Source: Parasponia andersonii (Eukaryota > Streptophyta > Magnoliopsida > Rosales > Cannabaceae). Taken from it: a DNA stretch of 64,000 nt. The stretch spans positions 580,644 through 644,643 of the forward strand of contig JXTB01000093.1 of assembly GCA_002914805.1 (NCBI GenBank), read 5' to 3'. The notes beneath the pieces were generated by a model that saw only the letters and a program-made list of their open reading frames with translations, was not told the origin of the DNA and searched no databases. A program made the translations under genes and the position numbers. How positions within the stretch are numbered: position 1 is the stretch's first letter; the number at the start of each line of letters is the position of its first letter. Shown in pieces: positions 35,256 through 46,939 of this stretch.

Positions 35256-36569
35256 TCAAATGGCTGAGTAGTTCTGTATAGCAAATTCAAGAAGCTCAGG
35301 GCTACGCTCAAACAAGGCCATGTCGTCTTTGCCCAAAGTCACCCAAGCTTCAACTCCTCCGTCTCTTGTGTCCATCAACGCGACTAACTTGCTTGCCCCG
35401 TCTTCAAGAGGAAGAATATTCACCCACGTAGGCTTTCCCCACCCAAAGTCAGCTACTTCGTATAACTTGAAAGTACACAAACTGGTGACCATCAAGCCAT
35501 CTGTATCATCTCTTCCAAACAACTCCAATATTTGCTTCACAACCTCAAAAATCACCTGTAATGCCCCTTCTCCGCGGAGTCTTTTCGCTTGGTTCTCGTT
35601 AAATGCTCTTATTGCTTTTCTTAGTTCAGAAACTACATCTGCCAGTTCCAGCTCATTCTCATCATCATGATTTATGAGTGCAGGAATGACTGTAAAGAGG
35701 TTTCCAATTGAATGTTCCGGCATCGGTGGGTCAGCCCTATTGCGTATGTCCATAGCTTGGGTCACAAAAAAGGTCTTCTTTGGAACACCAGCTGTGTTAC
35801 ATCGTGAAAGAGCCATCACGCATTTCCAAATAAGAGCAGTAACCACTTCAACCCGGGACGGTTGCTGCACGCGGTAGCCGGTAGTTTTGGCCTTAAGATC
35901 GGCAATCTTCTGTTTGTCAAACACAAACATCTTCGTGATCCGTTCTCCTGGTTTATTCGACCCTGGTGCAGGTAGCGGAAGGCTGAGTTGTTCAGCCGGA
36001 GGGAAGTAGGAAACTGCGTCGAACACGGGAACTACTGTTTGAGCTGACCCTTTTGAGATTTCAACCCAAGTCTTCATGAACACACTCATTGATCTCGCAT
36101 CGCATACCTTGTGTGACAAGCAAACACCCACAGCCAATCCGCCACAGTCGAAAAAAGTGGCTTGAACTTGCAGGAGAGGCCACGTGCTCGCTTCAGGCGA
36201 TTGAATCGCCGCTGGGAAGAACTGGTCGATCACAGCAGGATCATCCCGTAGCTCTAGAAAGGTTGAGAGAGGGCCATTGAATTTAGCTTCGACATATGGA
36301 GCTCCATCATCGGTACATTCAATGGTGATGTTGTTATTGATTCCAGCAATTGGGTAGAAATGAGATAAGGTTTCGGATAGCGAATTTTTTAGCTGCTGAG
36401 ATTTTTGCTTAGGACCAGAGGTAACATCGTTCTGGGTGTAGAAAAAGACCACCCGGCCGTAAATTGCAAGTGAAAGCTGATCCAGAGAAGATAATTTGTA
36501 GTTTTTAAGGTGAGAAGGAGTCGGAAGAGATGGTTTTATGGTTTCTCTGCCGATGATCTCAACCTTCAT
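35256..36569 (-). CDS. BAHD-2: vinorine-synthase-like BAHD acyltransferase, intact frame
   Basis: This is the only uninterrupted gene of the array: 437 aa, no intron. It is predicted to be a soluble cytosolic enzyme moving an acyl group from acyl-CoA to a specialised-metabolite hydroxyl or amine; the substrate cannot be read from the sequence. The catalytic HxxxD is H153-K-V-C-D157 and DFGWG is at about 374-378, followed by KPTWVNILP. The start is the ATG at 36569 (MKVEII). Three codons upstream, where BAHD-3 has its ATG, the codon is GTG, so initiation there is unlikely. Compared with BAHD-1 and BAHD-3, two in-frame losses are visible: near residue 45 (YTQNDV against YTAQ) and in the YPxAGR motif, which reads YPIAGI without its arginine. 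Only about 200 bp of native promoter remain before the MULE insertion at 36767. The protein could be active, altered or decaying. Confidence 0.92.
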   Translation of the reverse strand: MKVEIIGRETIKPSLPTPSHLKNYKLSSLDQLSLAIYGRVVFFYTQNDVTSGPKQKSQQLKNSLSETLSHFYPIAGINNNITIECTDDGAPYVEAKFNGPLSTFLELRDDPAVIDQFFPAAIQSPEASTWPLLQVQATFFDCGGLAVGVCLSHKVCDARSMSVFMKTWVEISKGSAQTVVPVFDAVSYFPPAEQLSLPLPAPGSNKPGERITKMFVFDKQKIADLKAKTTGYRVQQPSRVEVVTALIWKCVMALSRCNTAGVPKKTFFVTQAMDIRNRADPPMPEHSIGNLFTVIPALINHDDENELELADVVSELRKAIRAFNENQAKRLRGEGALQVIFEVVKQILELFGRDDTDGLMVTSLCTFKLYEVADFGWGKPTWVNILPLEDGASKLVALMDTRDGGVEAWVTLGKDDMALFERSPELLEFAIQNYSAI

Positions 36570-36766
36570 CTCCGCCACATCTATGATTACTTTCTTTGTT
36601 AAATTTTTTGCAAAATCAAAATTTATGGTAAATGCTTGATTCGCAGAAGGACTTGCTGAAAAACAGTTGAGATTATATCCAGATATGTCTTGAGCTGGCG
36701 AATATTTGACTAAGTGTCGTTTTCAGATTATTAAAATACTCGCGATGTGAACTTAATTAATAAATA
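36570..36766 (-). promoter_or_regulatory. Proximal promoter of BAHD-2, cut by a transposon
   Basis: It is collinear with the BAHD-1 upstream region (GAGCTGGCGAATATTTGACTA against GAGTTGGCGATTTGACCA; GATGTGAACTTAAT in both). A GGATATAATCTC element near 36670 is the best TATA candidate. The match stops at 36766 and resumes at 46871. Confidence 0.55.
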
Positions 36767-37148
36767 GGGGGAAATTGTGGAAACTAGGAGCGTTTTGCTT
36801 CTATTTTACTTTTCTAGGAGTATTTTTTCATAATTTCTTTTCTTTGAGTAAAAGATTATATTTTTAGCAACTTCTGAAGAGACAAAAAATGATCATTCCA
36901 AAAATGACCTTATGTGATACTAACTTATATGATCACTTATCACAATTTTTTGATATTTTGTCATCTCAATTTTATTTTTTTATCTTTTAAGATAATTTAT
37001 TTTATATTATTACTACATTCGTGATTAGAAGTAGTCACGATTTGTGACTCATAGTCACAATTTTGAGACTCAAACTCACAATATATTTTATATTGTTACG
37101 AATATTGTGAGATTATATTACCGTAATTTATACAATCTTAACACGTTA

Positions 37149-37445
37149 TTTTGATTTGTGACTCTTAGTCTTAAAATTTGCACCAACCTTACAAAAAGAA
37201 AAATAAATATTCTCTATTGGCCAATAATGATTTAGTAACATTTGTCTAATATAAATATAATTTTACAAGAAAAACTATGACATTTTCTCTATTAGTAGTC
37301 AATATATGTAATACCAATAGTCCTATAATTCATTATAGTCATAATTTTGTGTCATGTAACTTTAATTTGTGACTGCTAGTCACAAAAATTGTGCGTATCT
37401 TACAAAAACAAAATAAGCATTCACATTAAATAACAAATTCAATAG

Positions 37446-37482
<37 letters not shown>

Positions 37483-37600
37483 ACCAACATACATAATTTA
37501 TGACAGTCATAATTTTGTGCAACGTAAACCCGATTTGTTATTACTAGTCACAAAATTCATGTCTATCTTACAAAAATTATCACAATTTATCCTATAATTT
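37149..37600. repeat. Degenerate repeats with TTGTGACT/AGTCACAA palindromes
   Basis: Three units near 37149, 37362 and 37530 share GATTTGTGACTNNTAGTCACAAAATT followed by a TCTTACAAAAA-like stretch, and a related segment lies at 37025-37080. An (AT)n microsatellite occupies 37445-37479. They lie inside the left arm of the MULE. Confidence 0.6.
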
Positions 37601-39056
37601 AAACTTAAAATTTGTGAATGATCTAACATACAGAAAACTGTCATTGGCACAAAATAATCTAACACACACATATATCAATCCCAAAATTCATTTGTAGTCA
37701 CAAATTCAGTCCAAAATAATTTAAAAACACTACTAAAAATGTGTACTATCACGGTTCGTATACGGAAGCACTGTGATAAATGGGGAAATACCACGGCGCA
37801 TAAAAAACACCGTGGTATAGGATCTTTAACAGCCCCCATTGTTGGATATAACTTTCACGGTGCCTAAAAAGCGCTGTGGTATTTAACATTCACGGCGCCC
37901 ATAAGGCGTCGTGATATATTTTTCTCAGCACCTATATGGCGCCGAAGTAAGAGCCCTATATAAAGGACCCAAAAAAACGAGGTCATGTCAATTCTCTCTT
38001 ACTTTTCTCACCCTTTTTCCTCTTCACTTCCAGCCGCGGCTAGTCTCTCCCTTCTATTATTTTCACTATTTTTTCTGGTAAACAATGTATGTTTAAACTT
38101 TTAAACTCGTTTTTGTCACTAAAATTAGATTACTCATTGTCTTAACCATGATTTTGACCAATTATTTTATAGAAATTTCATGGTTTAGGTTATATTTGAA
38201 AGAATTTATATTTAGAATCCTAATTTATCAAATGTGAATATCTTAAGCATGTATTGATAATCTTTACTCTTGTAATACCAAGTTAGACTATTTATTTAAT
38301 AGAAATCTTAATTTTGGGTATGTTTTGCTATTTAAGTGCAAATTAATCCGAATTTGTTATTATTTTGTTGCTATTTTTTTTATTTATTTTAGGTGAAATA
38401 TGAGTTCATTTAGTTGTAAAAAGTTTCAAATTGAAAGTGTGTTATATGAATTTATACCAATTTCATATTTATTTACTAGAAATCATATATTAGATTATGC
38501 TTTTTAATTTCCATCCTTAGTGTCAATTAATCCAAATTTATGCAATTTTAATTGAATATTGTGTAGTTTTTTAGAAATTTATATATTCAATGTTTAATTT
38601 AAAGTATTGTAGATTATAAATGTTTAATTTTATTTATTATTTTAATTTGCGTATAGGTTTTAGTAGAAGTTAGAGTACTTAGATTACTTGTGAATTAGCA
38701 AACTGAGCAAACTAAGGTATGTTTTCTCAAATTTTTTTCTTTTATTGACTTATGCATGTCACTTTCACATTGGTTTTATCTTATTATTTTCGAAAATTTA
38801 AACTAGATGAGATATGATATTATATAGAAAATTGTATGTTGTGATGATATGATGATGTTATAATTGTGTGGGATTGGTTGAGTTTATTATTTATGTTGAT
38901 ATTATTTTGTCATATGTTATATTTGGTTGATTGACAAATTGTTTGTAACAAATGAGACTATTTAAGAATAAAGTAAGTTCTGAATTTTGTAGTACTTAGA
39001 AATATAAGAATAATTTGAAATGAGTGTTAATTTATAATTTGTGATTTAGTTACTCA

Positions 39057-41520
39057 ATGTGGATAGACTATCGACTGAATATACATAGAGAGTTGATAGC
39101 TTTTTAGAATTTGCTATTGAAAATGTCAAAGATTCTAATTTAATTCCATGTCCATGTATTAAATATGGAAACTTGCAAAAGATAGGTGTTAAAAAGATAA
39201 AAGAATACTTATATTTCAATGGAATAGATCAAAGTTACAAACAATGGATTTGGCATTGTGAAAAGGTTCCAATTACCGGATTTTCGTCAAAGAAGAGTAT
39301 AAAAGATGATTATGAGTTAGATTTAAATGATGATCTTTTTAAAATGATTGATGATGCATAGTATAAAATAGATGTAGTTCCTATTAAGTTTCAGTCATTA
39401 CATAATGATGCTGAGAAACCGATCTATCCGAGTTGTACGAAATTTATAAAGTTGTCTGCATTATTGAAATTGTATAATTTGAAAGCAAGACATAGATGGA
39501 GTGATAAGAGTTTTTTAATTAACTTTACTAGGAGAGATATTGCCAAATGACAATGAGATGCCACCTTTCTTTTATGAGGCTAAAAAGACTTTATGCTCAT
39601 TGGGTATGCAATATGAGAAAATTCACGCTTACTCAAATGATTGTATTTTATATCAAAAGAAATTTAAAGATGCAATTTGTCGTCTAGTATGTGGTGAGCC
39701 TAGGTGGCAACAGAATAAGAATTCTAAAGAGGTAAAAGTTGGAACCCCTACTAAGGTTTTATAGTATATTCCTCTAATTCTCCATTTTACCTGTCTATTT
39801 CAAAATTGTGAGCATGCTAAAGATCTAATATGGCATACGAATGAGAGGATAGAAGATGGTAAACTTAAACATCTAGACGATTCACCGGCTTGGAAAATAA
39901 TAGATTACAAATGGCCTTCTTTTGGAAGTGATCCAAAGAATCTTCGTCCTGGTCTATATGCGGATGGTATTAATCTTTATACAACTCTAAGTAGCAAATA
40001 TAGTTGTTGGTCTGTAATGCTTGTAATCTATAATCTTCCTCCATAGTTGTGTATAAAAAGAAAGTTTACACCTCTTACAATGTTAATATCAGGACCTAAA
40101 CAACCTAGTAATGACATTGATGTATATTTAGCCCCGTTAATTGATGAATTAAACACTTTGTAGAATGATGGTGTGAAAGCCTAAGATGTATAAAAGGATG
40201 AAGATTTTACTCTTAAGGTTGTCTTACTATGGATAATCAATGACTTCCCTGCATATGAGAATTTATTTGGGTTTTCCACTAAAAAATATAAAGCACATCG
40301 TATTTGTGATGAGAAAACAAGTTGTCAGTTCTTAACACATGCTAGAAAATTGAGTTATATGGGCCATAGAAGATTTTTACCTCGCAAATATGTATACAGA
40401 AATTAGAAAAAAGTATTAAATGATTCTCAAGAATTTAAATTGACACCACAACTTTTAACTAGGTCAAAAATACTAGAAACAGTCTTTAAGCTCGAATTTA
40501 GGCTTGGAAAGATTAAAATAAGTGATATCAGTAAGAAAAGAAAAAAACGCAGTAATGTAAAGATTGTAAAAACCCCAAAGACTTGTTGAAAAAAGAAATC
40601 TATATTCTCTGAGTTAGAGTATTGGCAACATTTACTTTTGAGACATAACTTAGATGTCATGCATATTGAGAAGAACATATGTGATAGTATAATTTGAACT
40701 TTATTAAATATTCTAGGAAAGAATAAGGATAGTATTGGTGCCTGCATGGATCTTGTTGACATGGGTGTTCGAAAAGAGTTAGCTCCTAAAGTGGGGGAGA
40801 AGCGAACATATTTACCCCTTGCTTGCTTCACATTGAAAAAGGAAGAAAAATATCAATTGTATCAATCTTTATTTAATGTGAAGTTTCCTGAAAGCTATTC
40901 TTCTAATATTAGAATATTAGTGGATATGAACAATTTGAAACTAGTTGGACTTAAATCTCATGATTGTCATACATTAATGCAACATCTACTACCTATAGCG
41001 ATCAGGTCCGTATTACCTGACAATGTTCGATATGCAATCACCAGATTATGCTTATTTTTTAATGAAATTTTTCCTAAAGTAGTCAATGTATCTAAGTTAG
41101 ACGAACTATAATGTGAACTTGTTGTAACATTGTGTATGTTTGAGCAGTTTTTTCCTCCTAGTTTTTTTGATATAATGATATATCTTACTGTACATTTGGT
41201 TAGAGAAGTGAAGTTATGTGGTCCTGTTTATTTGAGATAGATGTATCTATTTAAGAGATACATGAAAATTCTAAAAGGATATGTTAGAAATCGAAGCCGG
41301 TCAGAAAGATGCATTGTAGAGTGTTATATCGCAGAAGAAGCTGTTGAGTTTTGTTCTGAGTATTTGGCAAATGTAGAAGCTATCAGAGTATCTGCATCTT
41401 TAAATATTAATAAAAGCGTAAGTAGTGGTGTCGTGTATACAGTTAAATGAGAATAACTAGACCAAATATATCGTACAGTGTTACAAAATATAACTGAAAT
41501 CCATCCTTTCATCGAGTAAG
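39057..41520 (+). pseudogene. CACTA transposase (TNP2/Transposase_21 type), broken
   Basis: It opens with a transposase-associated zinc region (IPCPCIKYGN, where a third cysteine is expected at Y), then KEYLYFNGIDQSYKQWIWH. The central catalytic part is readable at about 39800-40420 (CEHAKDLIWHTNERIEDGK, LYADGINLYTTLSSKYSCW, ISGPKQPSNDIDVYLAPL, YENLFGFSTKKYKAH). The DUF4218-like part is at about 40930-41360 (LKSHDCHTLMQHLLPIAIR, ARYAITRLCLFF-like, MFEQFFPPSFFDIM, ERCIVECYIAEEAVEFC). At least eight stops and several frame changes occur, so no active enzyme is expected. The leader region (38000-38700) precedes it with a possible intron. Confidence 0.88.
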
Positions 41521-41833
41521 TTTTATTGTGAATTAGATTTGTATTAATTGAATGTTGATTTCTTTACTAATAATGGTTTACTTTGGGGATAATTTGTTGA
41601 AGGGAGCATATAAATTAGATCAAAACACAATTCTCAATGAAATCAAAAAGAGAGAAGTGGATCCATGATGAACATCATCGAACTTTTATTAGTTGGTTTC
41701 ATGAACGGATAATTCTAATTAGTTATTACAATTAATAATTTGATTTCATTTTTTTTCCTATTTTAGAGTGTGAGTACTTATATGTTGGGTTTTCTAATTG
41801 TTAATTTTGCATTTTAAATAGATTGTAGTTGAA

Positions 41834-42473
41834 ATGAACAAGGCAACACATAATCTATCTAATACATTGAAATGGATATCACGTGGACCATCATTGGATA
41901 TAATTAAGTATAATGCTCATCAAGTTAACAATGTTCATTTTTGCACAAGAGACCACGAAAATATAAGAACCCAAAATAGTGGGGTAAGTATTATTGCAAA
42001 AACCATACAATTTTCAAGTTTGAAGGATAAAAACCCAATAGAGGGTGATATGGTATACTATTGTGTTATTGAGGAAATTTGGGAACTTGATTTTGTCACA
42101 TTTCGGTTCTTAGTGTTTATGTGTCAATGGGTAGAGAGTAACCATTGGATTAGAGAAGATTAGTTAGACTTCACTTTAGTTAATCCCAGATAGGTCACAA
42201 GAATGATCCATTTATATTGGCAACACAAGCAAAATAAGTATTTTACGTCAATGATCCACTTGATACTCGATGGTCAATTGTTCTTGCAATAAAACCAAAA
42301 GAATATCAAAATTTAGGAGTTGAAGATGAGAATGAAATGCTTGTTGCTTATGAAATATTCTCAAAAGAAGTTTCGGTGGAGGCTTTGATAGAAGATGTTA
42401 ATGAAGGTGATGTTACATATTTACGAGATGATGGTAAGGTATTTGGGTTGATAATCAAAGAAAGAAGCCAATG
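41834..42473 (+). pseudogene. DUF4216 part of the CACTA transposase gene
   Basis: MVYYCVIEEIWELDFVTFR, then FLVFMCQWVESNHWI, and in another frame QAKQVFYVNDPLDTRWS-like residues and GVEDENEMLVAYEIFSKE define the DUF4216 region that follows DUF4218 in plant CACTA transposases. A stop at 42161 and a frame change near 42180 break it. It is separated from the preceding part by a probable intron (41520-41830). Confidence 0.75.
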
Positions 42474-42639
42474 AGGTACAAATCAAATAAGTTATATATT
42501 TTTGTTTCTTTTTTATATCTTTATGGATTGATGTTTTGTTTTCTTAAATATATTATCTCTTATGTTTACATGCTTATTATTTTCTATCTTAATTTTGGAT
42601 CTACATTTGTGGTTTTATTATTTAACAGGTAATTATTGA

Positions 42640-44090
42640 CATGGAAAATGAAGGTGCAGATGATATTTATCAATTTACACCATCATAGAGTAGTCAAGGT
42701 GAAAGAAAACACAAAAAGAAACTAAGAGGAATAACTCAAATGAAAGAGTTGATTATAAAAAGAAATGATAACAAAAAAGAAGTTGTCATGTACAATGAAT
42801 GGGGACAACCAATTGGGGATAAAGATAAACATTTGGCGAGCTTTTGTGGCCTTATGATTCGTTGCAAGATCCCAATAAATATTGATAACTGGACACTTGT
42901 ACCAACGGACCTAAAAGATGAGCTCTGGCATATAATATTGGTATGAATATGAATCTTTTTATTTCATATTTGTTAGAATATATATTTGGTNNNNNNNNAC
43001 GCAAAATAAATATCCACATCGTATGTCTCGCTTGGGTTATGCTAGATTAGAAGCTAAGATTGAAAAAGACGAAGGCCGATGTGGTATTGATAGGTCCGAG
43101 CTATAGAGTAGAGGATGCGTCCCTAAAAAAGGAGGTCATACTGAGGAAATCAAAGTGATAGTTGATAGAATTATAAGTTGCTTTTATAACATATTGATTA
43201 TATTAATTTGTAATTTTATTAAAAGTATAGCATAGTCTAATGTTCAATTCTGTACATGTTTTGTAGGAAGATTATAATCAACAATTCCAAGAGGAAAATC
43301 TCAAGATAGACAGTTCTAATGATATCTTAACAATGACGACAGTTATAATGATATCTTAACAATGGCTTTAGGCACTCTTGAATATTCTGGATATGTACGG
43401 GGAATGAGATTTTACGTTAGCCACAGACAATATTTTCATCAACCTGCTCTAACAAAGAAGTAACGATCATTTGATTTGAAACAATGGTAAGATGAACATA
43501 CACGCAAGATGCAACAAATACTTAAAGAACAAGAAGAACAGTTCAAAGTAGAAATTACTAAGATTCAAGCAGGACAACAAAATAATGTTGGTGGTTCTAA
43601 TACAACTCCTTCATAGCCGGAAGTTCAAAGGGAAGAAGTGCAACCACAAGAGATATATGTAAATCTAATAGTAGCTATAGGAACATCTTCACTACCCAAA
43701 AAAGTACGTTTAAATGAGTTTTTTTCTTATTTATTTATTAACTACTTGTATTTATAAATTGTGTTTGATTTTCTATATTATAGAACCGACCATGCAAGCT
43801 TGCAGTGGGGTCTCGTGATAACATAGTTGCTTCAGGATATGTACAAGAATCAGCCTCATCAACTATTATTCACGGCAAAGAATTAGGAGAGAATAATTTC
43901 CGTGTATCAGTAGAGGTTGTTCTTGAGGCTATAGCCCTAATTCCAATTTCAAATCCAGATGATGATACAATGTTAGTAGGTGACGCACTTGGATCGCATC
44001 TTGCATTACCTAAAATGCTTGTCATCTTTGAAGATAATTTGATATGCAGACCCATTTTCGAAATAAATTTATCCTTTATTGAATTCTAAT
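42640..44090 (+). pseudogene. Second CACTA gene, N-terminal part
   Basis: The region starts near MENEGADD and reads RGITQMKELIIKRNDNKKE, YNEWGQPIGDKDKHLASF and WTLVPTDLKDELWHIIL, a pattern usual in the second protein of plant CACTA elements. After an 8-base gap it continues HRMSRLGYARLEAKIEKDE. A coiled-coil part (43490-43600, with many K/E/Q) and an exon at 43785-44087 (CKLAVGSRDNIVASGYV) follow. Probable introns separate the parts and there are several stops. The DNA-binding role suggested for such proteins is an inference. Confidence 0.65.
42991..42998. other. Assembly gap of eight N
   Basis: The run of N interrupts the second CACTA gene between an exon ending near 42944 and one resuming at about 42999. 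The true missing length is unknown. Confidence 0.99.
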
Positions 44091-44140
44091 ATGAATTATT
44101 AACTTGTCTGTTAACATTTTATCATTTATTTGGATTTTAG

Positions 44141-45480
44141 GAGTTTAATGATATAAATAGGCATCAAACGGGGAAGAATAAATATTTACAACCACAGCCA
44201 CCTCAAACAAAAGAAAGAGTACATCCACAAAGAAAGAAAGTGGAATCTATTATACAAACATAGTTTAGATTTGTTGATGGTGCACCAGCTTCTATAAGAT
44301 TACTATTGAATACCATTCAAGGAGTAGATGAAGGTATTATTGTTAATATTCCATTTGATGGAGAAGTTTTTGGAGAAGCTTTTCGTTTGCCCGTATTTAA
44401 AGAAGACATAATTGAGTTTTGCACGTTACAAAAGATTGGGGTTGTGCCTATTACGTTATACATGAGGTAAAAAGTTTATTTTTTTTTTATATATATAGAA
44501 CTTAACATATATACATGTATCTATAGTTGGCAATTATATAATACAACACTTAATTCACATTGTATTTTATACTTGTAGGCATTTACACTATTTAGTGACC
44601 CAATATGGCTATCGAGCTAGGTATATATTGATGGATCCTAGTACAGTTACTACAGAAGGTAGTTCACGTGAGGATCGTGCTATAAGTTTAGCAACCCGGA
44701 TGTTATCCATGGAGAATGAACATGAATTTCTAATTATACCTTGGAATCATGGGTAAGATTTTAAACTTAACAAATTGTCATATGATCAACTACTTCCTAT
44801 ATGAAGTTAATTATCACATATTAATAATCTTTATTATCAATTTTATGAGTAGAGACCATTGGATGTTGCTTATCATTTATCTTCTCATAGATTATGCATA
44901 GTTTCTAGATCCTCTTGGCTTAGCTCTCCATGAGGAAATTAGTTTAACAATGATCGAGTAAGTTCTCTAATAGTTATTTTGTTATAGTTCAGTTTCTTAT
45001 GGTATTTTTACTTATGGTTGCTATTGCTAACTTTTTATTATTGTGTTTGCACATTTCTAATTCAAAGTATATTCAAGATATATAATATAGAAAAAGGGAA
45101 GAAAGGAAGACCAAATGATCCGGTTTATAAGTGAATAAAGGTACTAAACTTGAATTAATAGCACTTGTTGGGTGGAAGATTAATTAAAATTACTTATGTA
45201 TACTTTATGCTTATGTATAGTACTTAAGACAATCGACAAGTGTTGAGTGCGGATTCTACATATATAAATTTATGAGAGAAGTCATTGAACAAGTCAATGT
45301 TAAATCATTTACCACAATAGTATATAACCATATGTTTAATTAGTTCTATTCTAATTTATAGTTTGATTGATAACTTTCTAACAAATAAGGTGTTTGAATT
45401 TGTAGTTTAATGGATAAAATAAAGATGATATTAACGGACTTCTTGAAGAGTGGGTCGAAGAACTAATACAATTTCTCATT
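44141..45480 (+). pseudogene. Ulp1-like (C48) cysteine protease domain in the CACTA element
   Basis: Three exon-like pieces can be read. The first (44141-44469) has KEDIIEFCTLQKIGV. The second (44579-44755) has HYLVTQYGYRARYILMDPS and ends FLIIPWNHG. The third starts near 44852 with the catalytic histidine context DHWMLLIIY and DPLG at about 44910. A later piece (45220-45300) has SVECGFYIYKFMREV, the catalytic cysteine context. His, Asp and Cys contexts are therefore all recognisable. A TAG before FLDPLG (near 44902) breaks the frame. C48 domains are known in plant CACTA and some MULE elements; their role there is unclear. Confidence 0.75.
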
Positions 45481-46319
45481 TTAGGTTCTTAATCTTTGTT
45501 TATTTAAACTATATGTAGTCTTTGGTGATCATGTTAGTTTAGCTTAGAAAACTAATGTATATATATACTTAGTTTATATAAACTATATGGATATAATTAT
45601 GATCATGTTAATTTAATATTACTATGTAAATATATATTTATACTCCATTTTTTTTTCAAATATTTGGTGTACGTAATGAATTTGGATTACATTTATAAAA
45701 TTCTAAGGGGTAGTATAGACAAATACGTTACAAATACCCCCTAGAAATATGTACCACGGTGCTTATAAGGCGCCGAGGAAAATGCTTTTCACGGTGCCTT
45801 TCCTCGGCGCCTAATAGGTACCTTGGTTGACCTTCTACGATACCTTATAAGCACCTTCGTAGCCAAGGCCTATTATGGCACCTGCAACTAAGGCGCTTTT
45901 CTAGGCGCCGTGAAAGGCCTTTTTTGTTGTAGTGAAAACATACAACATTATACCTTCCTCTGGATTTCCACCATTTTTCGTGCATAATTTGTGACGATCC
46001 AACACACGAAAACCTTTTATTATCATAAATCAATTCAACACACACAACAATCAGTCCCAAAATCCATTTGTAGTCACAAATTTAGTCCAAAATCATTCCA
46101 AAAATACACAATATTCCACTCATTGATTATTACATATTAAAATATTTAATTCTTAACACAAATATAGGCTATCAATAAGTAACAACTTCATTCAGACAAT
46201 TCATCAAACACATGGAAGTCATTAAAGAACTACAAAGTAGTGAAAAAAACATCACTTAAGCAATTTATCAAGCAGAAGATAGACAATGCATAACAAAGAA
46301 TTAAAAACCAGCGAAAAAA

Positions 46320-46682
46320 AAGGTAGGCAGACCTTTTTCCTCTGAAACTTGCTCTGGAACACCCTGACATCCTTGCCCCAAAGCTCATACCGCCACGACG
46401 GAGTTGATGACTACGAGCTGTACCGCTTTGTGAGGAATTTTTTGGTAGTCACTCGAGCTGGAGCTAGAGATGTAGGCAGGGTTGCTCAAGGTGGTGGTCC
46501 AAGTCGAGTCCTTGAGGGTAGCGGAAGTCAGCTTGGTTAGTGATCTATGGGACCAAGTCGACTCAACGAGTTCGCGAGAGTGGTAGAGAGGAGGAAGCAT
46601 CAGAGGAGGTGGAGGTAGGTTAGGTTTGGTCGGCTTGGGAAGGTCGAGTGATCGGGTTAAGCACGGAGGCTTGGGTGGCCAT
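46320..46682 (-). pseudogene. Exon-like captured sequence inside the MULE
   Basis: On the minus strand an ATG near 46682 opens MATQASVLNPITRPSQ. The region is GC-rich compared with the rest of the element, and in another frame it ends WRYELWGKDVRVFQSKF, with RKK next to a GT near 46335. A stop and frame changes interrupt it. MULEs often carry host gene pieces, which fits the composition shift. I do not recognise the parent gene. Confidence 0.45.
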
Positions 46683-46870
46683 TACTAAAGAAAGAAGAGG
46701 TTTAGGTTTCGATTGGAAAAGGAAAGTTTAGTTTTGGGTGATTTTGGCTGGGAGGATATTTTGGTCTTTTAGCTTTTTTAGGACTCCTATAAACAAAATT
46801 TTGAAAATCACTCCTAGAAAAGTAAAAAAAGGGCAAAACACTCATACTCCCTATCATTTTTCTTGTTGGT

Positions 46871-46908
46871 GAATGTATTTGGCATATTGTGTACACTATT
46901 TATATATA

Positions 46909-46939
<31 letters not shown>

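Larger units (their letters stand above)
37728..45934 (+). mobile_element. CACTA (En/Spm-type) transposon, 8.2 kb
   Basis: The left end is CACTACTAAAAA (37728). The right end, read on the minus strand, is CACTACAACAAAAAAGG (ending 45934). Flanking triplets are AAA and AAA, the 3-bp target duplication of CACTA elements. Subterminal regions carry repeated CACGG(T/C)GCC and GGCGCCG motifs (37750-37950 and 45755-45915), the expected transposase-binding arrays. Two plus-strand gene regions follow: TNP2-type transposase, then a second gene ending in a Ulp1-like protease. Stops show that the copy is not autonomous now. Confidence 0.92.
36767..46870 (-). mobile_element. MULE-like DNA transposon with a nested CACTA element
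   Basis: The ends are imperfect inverted repeats. The left end carries AGGAGCGTTTTGC...TTTTACTTTTCTAGGAGTA (about 36790-36830); the right end carries the reverse complement of AGTGTTTTGCCCTTTTTTTACTTTTCTAGGAGTG (about 46810-46850). Without the CACTA insertion the element is about 1.9 kb. Flanking 9-mers TAATAAATA (36758-36766) and GAATGTATT (46871-46879) fit a worn 9-bp target duplication, and BAHD-1 (GAATAAATT in the same context) shows the empty site. No transposase of its own is visible. A captured exon-like region lies near the right end. Confidence 0.65.
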
